Of a DNA stretch of 5,240 nt, positions 1 through 4,482 are shown in pieces. Each line of letters begins with the position of its first letter. Positions within the stretch are counted from its first letter, which is position 1. Position numbers and translations under genes: made by a program. Source of the stretch: an uncultured Pirellulaceae bacterium (GTDB taxonomy: Bacteria > Planctomycetota > Planctomycetia > Pirellulales > Pirellulaceae); NCBI GenBank assembly GCA_934278005.1, contig CAKQWG010000195.1:1-5240 (forward strand), in the 5' to 3' direction. Under the pieces are notes generated by a model. The model searched no databases. It was not told the origin of the DNA and worked only from the letters and a program-made list of their open reading frames with translations.

Positions 1-185
1 TCGGCGCTGTGGTGCAATACAGCCTCGTGCGTTGGGCCAGTTGACGTGTGCATCTGCGGCTTGCTGCGGCTCGGCGTCAAACAATTCGCTGCGCGTTGAT
101 TGGGTAGGCGAGTGCAGAATGCTTGACGCTGAGGCGCTTTTGTGGGCCGCGATGCGGCTCGTTGTAGTGCTGCGCGACAAAAGCT
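1..185. other. unassigned flank beyond the surE 3' end
   Basis: No coding region here can be defended. Two minus-strand frames stay open from the surE stop to the window edge, but neither has a convincing start or recognisable product, and open frames of 60 codons are common in DNA this GC-rich. A third minus-strand frame (184 down to 77) gives a short peptide faintly like the end of a transposase integrase domain (see findings). A hairpin with a 7-pair stem including one G-T wobble lies at 144-150/154-160 with a GAT loop. No T-run follows it on either strand, so it is not a standard terminator. Confidence 0.4.
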
Positions 186-989
186 CTACTTACTCGCCCT
201 ACGAGGGACCTGAAGCTGCCAGTGAGCCATCTTGGCAAAGGTGGTCGTGTCGGTCATATCAAACCGCAGCGGAGTGACCGTGACGTGGCCGTCGGAGAGC
301 ATGGTTAAGTCGGTGGGATGGTCGGTCCGCCGCGGTGGCGGGTCATTGGTAGCCCAGTAGTAATCGCGCCCCTTGGGATCTTGCCGGCGAATGTAATGCT
401 CACCGTAGCGCTCGACACCCATGGGAACAATATGCACTTCAGGCATTTCGCCTGCCCGGTACTTCTCGACCGCCGCCGTAGGAATGTTGATGTTGTAGAG
501 CTGTGGCGGTTCGTCCTTCTTCTGCAGTATCTGCTGAATCAACGGTATGGCTATGCGGGCTGCAGAATCGAAATCAGCTTGCGGATCGTACTCCAGCGAC
601 ACGGCAAAGCTGTTGAGACGAAAGAAGGCACCTTCAATTGCGGCCGCTACCGTGCCCGAGTAGAGCACGTTGATACCCGCGTTGAGCCCGCCATTGATAC
701 CGCTGACGACCATGTCAATGGGTCCATCGATGAGCACCGATACGCCCAGCTTGACGCAGTCCGCGGGGCTGCCTTCGACGGCGGTGCCGATTAGTTGTCC
801 GTCGCGATAGATCTCCTTGCAGACTAAAGGCTCGAGGAAAGTGATAGAATGGCCAACGCCACTCTGTTCGGTAGCAGGTGCAATCAGTCGCACATCTCCC
901 AACGGCCGTAGAGCTTCGCGCAACGCGGCTAGGCCCGGCGCGTATACCCCATCGTCGTTCGTCAACAAAATTCGCACTTGGTTCTCCAT
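186..989 (-). CDS. surE: 5'/3'-nucleotidase SurE (survival protein)
   Basis: SurE is a cytoplasmic, metal-dependent phosphatase that dephosphorylates nucleoside 5'- and 3'-monophosphates, and in some species short polyphosphate; it is linked to stationary-phase and stress survival. The 267-residue product is slightly longer than E. coli SurE (about 253). It has the N-terminal ILLTNDDG motif, whose Asp12 and Asp13 are metal ligands. Ser43 in PATEQSGVGHS and Asn99 in VSGINGGLN supply the other expected ligands. EGSPADCV (72-79) and YSGTVAAAIEG (110-120) are further family blocks, so the active site looks intact. The C-terminal part with the DYYWATNDPPPRRTD stretch fits the usual SurE tail. ATG at 989 is the first start in the frame; only a weak GAG lies four bases upstream. 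The gene is divergent from nfeD, and its leader contains the 14-bp repeat array. No terminator was found after the stop. Confidence 0.96.
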   Translation of the reverse strand: MENQVRILLTNDDGVYAPGLAALREALRPLGDVRLIAPATEQSGVGHSITFLEPLVCKEIYRDGQLIGTAVEGSPADCVKLGVSVLIDGPIDMVVSGINGGLNAGINVLYSGTVAAAIEGAFFRLNSFAVSLEYDPQADFDSAARIAIPLIQQILQKKDEPPQLYNINIPTAAVEKYRAGEMPEVHIVPMGVERYGEHYIRRQDPKGRDYYWATNDPPPRRTDHPTDLTMLSDGHVTVTPLRFDMTDTTTFAKMAHWQLQVPRRASK

Positions 990-1001
990 TAGCTCAGGGT
1001 G

Positions 1002-1085
1002 AGTCGCACTGTGTCAGTCGGTGTTGAAGAGTCGCCCTGTAACAGTTGCGCTGTGATAGTCGCCCAGCCTTAGTCGCTCACCATG
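1002..1085. repeat. six-unit degenerate 14-bp tandem repeat upstream of surE
   Basis: Six consecutive 14-base units begin at 1002, 1016, 1030, 1044, 1058 and 1072 with no slippage of the period. Each begins AGT; position 5 is G in all six, positions 4, 6 and 8 are C in five of six, and positions 9-10 are TG in most. The consensus is close to AGTCGCCCTGT plus three variable bases. The last unit is the poorest match in its second half, and the pattern stops at 1085. The array lies 13 to 96 bases upstream of the surE start, so it is in the surE promoter or leader. It may be a regulator-binding array or a decayed minisatellite; sequence alone does not decide. Confidence 0.75.
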
Positions 1086-1127
1086 CGATGGTCCTTGCGT
1101 GTGGCCATTCGCTTGGCTAGGCGTGGG

Positions 1128-1136
1128 TGGTATAAA
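1128..1136 (+). promoter_or_regulatory. candidate extended -10 promoter for nfeD
   Basis: TGGTATAAA matches the extended -10 form TGnTATAAT with one mismatch, in a GC-rich setting where such a string stands out. No good -35 hexamer sits 16-18 bases upstream, which an extended -10 can tolerate. Transcription would begin near 1143 and give a leader of about 150 nt before the nfeD start. This is a motif-based inference; planctomycete promoter consensus is not well known to me. Confidence 0.4.
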
Positions 1137-1290
1137 TGAGTAGCTGTCCATTATCAACCTTCCGCAGTATCCTGCCCAACACAGTTTTAAAAGGAAAACC
1201 TCTCGACGCCCAGGGGGAGGCGCGTGGCCGATCGCTGCTAGTTTTATTCAAGCTGTCACTTTCTTTATTGCGTTTGCTAGAGCTTCACCC

Positions 1291-1944
1291 ATGGATCCAC
1301 TCTACTTGGCTTTGCTCCTTTACCTAGCCGCGGTGGCGCTGGCCATAGTCGATGTGTTTGTGCCCAGCGCCGGGATGCTGTTAGCGATGACTGTGCTGGC
1401 GGCACTAGGAGCGGTCTTATTTGGTTTTCGCTCGAGCTACTGGATGGGCATGGCCATGTTGACTATGGTTATCGCTTCGGTACCCGTGTTTGTGTTTGTA
1501 GCCATTCGCGTTTGGCCACACACACCTTTAGGACGGCTCATCATCCTTAAGCAGCCCGACGCAGAGCCCGCGGATGCAACCAGCCTGGAAGTCAATCAGC
1601 TGCAGGAGTTAGTCGGTCATGTGCTGTTGGCCGAGATGGCCTTTTTACCAGGTGGCCAAGTCCGCGTGGGCTATCGTCGCTTCAATGCACTGGCGGAAAG
1701 CGGCTTTATCGAAGCGGGCTCGCGCGTGCGCGTATTGGCGGTTCGCGAACGAAACTTGATCGTGCGTGCGACCGACGATCCGTTGACCGACGCGGCTGCG
1801 ATATTTGGATCGGATCGCTCGGCAGGCCACTCGACTTTGACCCACCGCGGCCCGGAGCGGGCGCAAGTGGACAGTAGCGGCAGCGGCGGGAATTTACTCG
1901 ATCGCCCCGCGGAAGAATTGGGGCTCGATTCACTGGAGAATTAG
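1291..1944 (+). CDS. short-form NfeD-like membrane protein
   Basis: NfeD-family proteins are membrane proteins with a C-terminal OB-fold that commonly work with flotillin/SPFH proteins in organising membrane domains. This 217-residue protein is the short form without the ClpP-like protease domain. Three hydrophobic segments are visible (about 4-23, 28-46 and 52-74), then WPHTPLGRLIIL (75-86), a short linker, and an OB-type domain at about 106-160 with the family pattern LVGHVLLAEM...PGGQVRVGYRRFNALAESGFIEAG..VRVLAV. The last 57 residues are polar, rich in Ser/Gly/Asp/Arg and probably disordered, ending in an acidic EELGLDSLEN. ATG 1291 is the only ATG, GTG or TTG in the frame after the upstream stop at 1141, and MDPLYLALLL is the N-terminus I expect for planctomycete members. 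The RBS is weak (AGAG at 1279-1282). No flotillin gene is adjacent within the window. It is convergent with recG. Confidence 0.88.
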   Translation: MDPLYLALLLYLAAVALAIVDVFVPSAGMLLAMTVLAALGAVLFGFRSSYWMGMAMLTMVIASVPVFVFVAIRVWPHTPLGRLIILKQPDAEPADATSLEVNQLQELVGHVLLAEMAFLPGGQVRVGYRRFNALAESGFIEAGSRVRVLAVRERNLIVRATDDPLTDAAAIFGSDRSAGHSTLTHRGPERAQVDSSGSGGNLLDRPAEELGLDSLEN

Positions 1945-1945
1945 C

Positions 1946-4036
1946 TTACCCCACATCGCTGAGCTGCATGGAACCTCCGTAACGCACGACCGTTTGGCGT
2001 CTGAGTCGATCGAATTCGGGGGCGAGCAGTTGGGGATCCTCGTGTAGCAGCTCGCGGGCCACGTCGCGGGCCAACGTCAGCAGCGGAGCGTCTTCGACCA
2101 AATTCGCAATCCGCAACGTCGGCAAACCGCTTTGGGAAGTGCCTAGCAAATCGCCCGGTCCGCGCATGGCCAGATCCATCTCGGCCAATTCGAATCCATC
2201 ATTGCTTTTAGCAAAAGCTTGCAAGCGTTGGTTGTCTACCGCTTGGCTAGCCGCCGAAGCGACCGCGCACACGAATCCGCTGTGCGAGCCTCGCGACACG
2301 CGGCCGCGCAATTGATGCAACTGCGACAAGCCCAGCTTGTCGGCATCCAGGATAGTCATCAGCGTGGCATTGGGAACGTCAATGCCCACTTCCACCACCG
2401 TGGTGGCTACCAGGACTTCTAGGTCGCCATTGGCAAATTGTCCGAGCACCGCTTCTTTCTCTGGGCTGTCGAGTCGTCCGTGCAGCAGTCCAAGAGAGCG
2501 ATGCCGCAAGACGCCGTCGCGAAGTGTTTGATAGATTCCTTCAGCGCTGGCCGCGTCGCTGGCCTCTACTTCGGCTACCCGCGGAGCGATGACGTAGGCC
2601 TGACGACCGGTGGAAATTTGCCGATCGACGAAATCCCACCAGGCGGGCAGATGGTCTGGGGCGGAGACATAGGTATTAACCGGCGCTCGTCCAGGCGGCT
2701 TTTCACGAATGGTGGAAACGTCTAGGTCTCCAAAGGCGGTCATCGCAATCGTTCGCGGGATGGGCGTCGCGCTGAGCACCAGGTAGTGCGGCTGCTGCGT
2801 TTCCGTCCGCAGTTTCGCGCGTTGCACCACGCCAAATTTGTGCTGTTCGTCGACGATCACTAGTCCGAGGTTTTTGAACTGCACCGCGTCGGAGAGCAAG
2901 GCTTGGGTGCCGACCAGCAGATCGATCTCTCCAGCCGCCAAGGCTTGGCTCACATCGCTCCGTTCGCGGCGACTCATACTACCGGTCAGGAGCGCTACCC
3001 GCAGGCGGCTGGATGCTAAACTGCTTTGCAAGTGGTTCGCATGTTGGCGGGCGAGCACTTCGGTGGGTGCCATCAGTGCAGCTTGGTGCCCATAGGCCGC
3101 ACACAGCAGCATCGCGTACTGAGCGACCAGCGTCTTGCCGCTCCCGACGTCCCCCTGAAGCAGTCGATTCATGGGGCGTTCGCGAGCCATGTCGGCGCCA
3201 ATTTCGCCGACCGCAGCCAGTTGATCGCCAGTTAGCGTGTGGCGCAGTCGATTTAAAATCCGTGCGTGAATCTTACCGGAGGGTTCGCACTGAGGGGCCC
3301 GCGCCGATTGCTCGCGCTGCTGACGCTGCAGAGTGATGGCCAACTGTAGGACCAGCAGCTCTTGAGTCTTAAAACGTCGCTGAGCAGCCAGAGCTTGTTC
3401 CATTTGTTCTGGGAAATGGATGTCGTGCAGTGCTTGGTGTACATCGGAGACCTCCAGTCGCGCTCGTAGGGACTCTGGCAGCACTTCCTCGATGTGTGTA
3501 ATCAGTGGCTTAGCCACCTCGCGCATCATGGCTCGTACCGCTGGTTGCTTGAGACCTTCAGTCAGCGGGTAACGCGGCAGTGGGCGGACTTGCTCGCCGT
3601 CGCCCCCCTCGGCCAAAGGCGTGATCGTTGGTTGCACCATCTCCCAATTGAGCACGGTGGATCGCAGCAGCCCGCTGGCAACAAGGCGCAGACCGACGCG
3701 TAGAGTATCGCGTCGAAAGGGTTGATTGAACCAGGTCAGGCGCACTGCTCCGCCGTCATCGGCGATCACCAGCGCCCCTAGGATATGCTTGCCCGTCTGG
3801 GTGACTCGCCCCGAAATCTCCGTGACCGTTCCGGTAAAGGCCACCCGCGTGTTCTCGACGAATTGCGCAGAGGGTTGCAGCGGCGGCGGTTCTTCATAGC
3901 CGCGCGGGAAAAAAAACAACAAGTCGATCGCGCGCCGCACCCCCAACCGCGCCAGCAGCTGCGCACGCAGGGGTCCGACCGCGGGATGTGCGCCCAGAGG
4001 TTGATGGAGCTGAGAGTTCAGACCAGTACCGTTCAT
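1946..4036 (-). CDS. recG: ATP-dependent DNA helicase RecG
   Basis: RecG is a cytoplasmic superfamily 2 DNA translocase that regresses stalled replication forks and processes branched intermediates and R-loops. The 696-residue length matches E. coli RecG (693). The N-terminus has the helical PLRAQLLARLGVRRAIDLLFFFPRGYEE block, followed by the OB-fold wedge domain (about 60-150). Helicase motifs are complete and in order: LTGDQ (268-272), Walker A GDVGSGKT (295-302), APTEVLARQH (323-332), Walker B DEQH (396-399), SATPIPRT (422-429), GLLHGRL (516-522), ATTVVEVGIDVPNA (544-557) and QLHQLRGRVSRG (572-583). The RecG-specific C-terminal block ELAEMDLAMRGPGDLLGTSQSG is at about 616-637. ATG 4036 is the first start after an upstream in-frame stop, and no Shine-Dalgarno sequence precedes it. 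The coding strand carries a T8 tract at codons 41-43. The stop lies one base from the nfeD stop. Confidence 0.98.
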   Translation of the reverse strand: MNGTGLNSQLHQPLGAHPAVGPLRAQLLARLGVRRAIDLLFFFPRGYEEPPPLQPSAQFVENTRVAFTGTVTEISGRVTQTGKHILGALVIADDGGAVRLTWFNQPFRRDTLRVGLRLVASGLLRSTVLNWEMVQPTITPLAEGGDGEQVRPLPRYPLTEGLKQPAVRAMMREVAKPLITHIEEVLPESLRARLEVSDVHQALHDIHFPEQMEQALAAQRRFKTQELLVLQLAITLQRQQREQSARAPQCEPSGKIHARILNRLRHTLTGDQLAAVGEIGADMARERPMNRLLQGDVGSGKTLVAQYAMLLCAAYGHQAALMAPTEVLARQHANHLQSSLASSRLRVALLTGSMSRRERSDVSQALAAGEIDLLVGTQALLSDAVQFKNLGLVIVDEQHKFGVVQRAKLRTETQQPHYLVLSATPIPRTIAMTAFGDLDVSTIREKPPGRAPVNTYVSAPDHLPAWWDFVDRQISTGRQAYVIAPRVAEVEASDAASAEGIYQTLRDGVLRHRSLGLLHGRLDSPEKEAVLGQFANGDLEVLVATTVVEVGIDVPNATLMTILDADKLGLSQLHQLRGRVSRGSHSGFVCAVASAASQAVDNQRLQAFAKSNDGFELAEMDLAMRGPGDLLGTSQSGLPTLRIANLVEDAPLLTLARDVARELLHEDPQLLAPEFDRLRRQTVVRYGGSMQLSDVG

Positions 4037-4080
4037 GGTTTTCGAGTCATGTTCAAGTTATGTGTGCTACCGTCCCGCGG

Positions 4081-4127
4081 CGTTCGCGACCGGCGACAAC
4101 CGGCAACCACCGGCGACAACCGTCGAA
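4081..4127. repeat. 10-bp-period repeat upstream of recG
   Basis: The 14-mer ACCGGCGACAACCG occurs exactly at 4089-4102 and again at 4109-4122, 20 bases apart. Between them a variant unit CGGCAACCAC keeps a 10-base period: units at 4091, 4101 and 4111 begin CGGC, and the flanking decamers at 4081 and 4121 begin CGT. On the recG strand this reads as repeated GGTTGTCGCC/GGTTGCC. It lies 45 to 91 bases upstream of the recG start. The period of one helical turn would place identical faces on the same side of the helix, which suits protein binding, though a decayed microsatellite is equally possible. Confidence 0.65.
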
Positions 4128-4148
4128 GCTAGCCTGGGCCAGCGTACG

Positions 4149-4170
4149 GGTTGCACGGTCTGCCGCAACC
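4149..4170. other. imperfect hairpin in the recG upstream region
   Basis: GGTTGC (4149-4154) is the exact inverse complement of GCAACC (4165-4170). A further GG/CC pair (4157-4158 with 4163-4164) extends the stem past a two-base bulge around a TCTG loop. No T-run follows on either strand, so it is not a standard terminator. The GGTTGC arm resembles the units of the neighbouring 10-bp repeat. Confidence 0.35.
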
Positions 4171-4281
4171 GTTGAGCATCGCCCATTCCGGCTGTAGTGC
4201 GCAGGCTGGGAAAATCCTATCCAATTAACATAGACGTTTGGAGGCCACTGTGCATTACAGACTTTCTTGAGATATTCAGCC

Positions 4282-4305
4282 ACAATCTACGAAAAGCTAG
4301 ATTGT
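4282..4305. repeat. 8-bp inverted repeat, possible operator
   Basis: ACAATCTA (4282-4289) and TAGATTGT (4298-4305) are perfect inverse complements separated by eight bases. The arms are A/T-rich in a GC-rich genome and lie midway between two divergent genes. The 16-base centre-to-centre spacing is longer than one helical turn. There is no following T-run, so an operator is more likely than a terminator. No specific regulator is recognised. Confidence 0.45.
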
Positions 4306-4411
4306 ACAGGCTAAAATCGGAACTTTTGCTGACCCTGTTGGTTTGAACGGGTATGGAGTAAGCCTGGCGGCAACCGAGCCACAATGCTCGAACGTCAGCT
4401 CCCGCGGCGAC

Positions 4412-4443
4412 CGATCGACTTTTCTACCATCGGTTTTCGATCG
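4412..4443. repeat. 7-bp inverted repeat upstream of the secreted-protein gene
   Basis: CGATCGA (4412-4418) and TCGATCG (4437-4443) are perfect inverse complements separated by 18 bases. A second nested inversion, CCGAT (4411-4415) with ATCGG (4429-4433), shares the left arm, so two alternative foldings are possible. The element ends 39 bases before the ATG at 4483 and lies in the promoter or leader of that gene. It could be an operator or a leader hairpin. Confidence 0.4.
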
Positions 4444-4468
4444 CGTTAAACTTGGTATCTCTTACTTT

Positions 4469-4474
4469 GGAAGG
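4469..4474 (+). promoter_or_regulatory. Shine-Dalgarno site that fixes the start at 4483
   Basis: GGAAGG sits eight bases before ATG 4483, the best ribosome-binding site in the window and much stronger than those of surE, nfeD or recG. An in-frame GTG at 4480 is also possible but gives a shorter spacing of five bases. Confidence 0.7.
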
Positions 4475-4482
4475 CGCTTGTG

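Larger units (their letters stand above)
990..1290. other. divergent intergenic region between surE and nfeD
   Basis: These 301 bases separate two divergent genes. The surE-proximal half holds six 14-bp degenerate repeats (1002-1085). The middle has an extended -10 element reading toward nfeD (1128-1136). The nfeD-proximal half (about 1143-1290) would be a leader of roughly 150 nt; it contains an A/T-rich stretch with an imperfect inversion (GTTTT...AAAAC, 1184-1199) and a purine-rich GGGGGAGG at 1213-1220 that is not followed by a start in the nfeD frame. No RNA gene is recognised. Confidence 0.6.
4037..4482. other. divergent intergenic region between recG and the secreted-protein gene
   Basis: These 446 bases contain no gene I can support. 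From the recG side they hold a 10-bp-period GC-rich repeat (4081-4127), an imperfect hairpin (4149-4170), a more A/T-rich stretch around 4205-4320 that is the best place for promoters of both genes, an 8-bp inverted repeat (4282-4305), a small CGAGC/GCTCG hairpin (4375-4390) and a 7-bp inverted repeat (4412-4443) close to the downstream gene. TAAAAT at 4312-4317 (plus strand) and TACAAT at 4306-4301 (minus strand) resemble -10 hexamers, but neither has a matching -35, so I do not call promoters. Confidence 0.55.

Noticed and set aside
144..160. Terminator for surE
   Set aside because: The hairpin is short, has a wobble pair, and no T-run follows it on the surE strand.
318..794. 158-codon plus-strand frame antisense to surE
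   Set aside because: It is a shadow of a conserved gene; the surE strand carries all family motifs.
1136..1327. 63-codon plus-strand frame overlapping the nfeD start
   Set aside because: Its ATG overlaps the candidate -10 element, it has no ribosome-binding site, the product is unrecognisable, and it runs into nfeD out of frame.
4053..4283. 76-codon minus-strand frame just upstream of recG
   Set aside because: It needs a GTG start inside the 8-bp inverted repeat, has no Shine-Dalgarno site, and its sequence is made largely of the 10-bp repeat and hairpin. The product resembles nothing I know.
4301..4317. -10 hexamers TAAAAT (plus) and TACAAT (minus)
   Set aside because: No -35 match at 16-18 bases on either strand; A/T-rich hexamers like these are expected by chance in this stretch.
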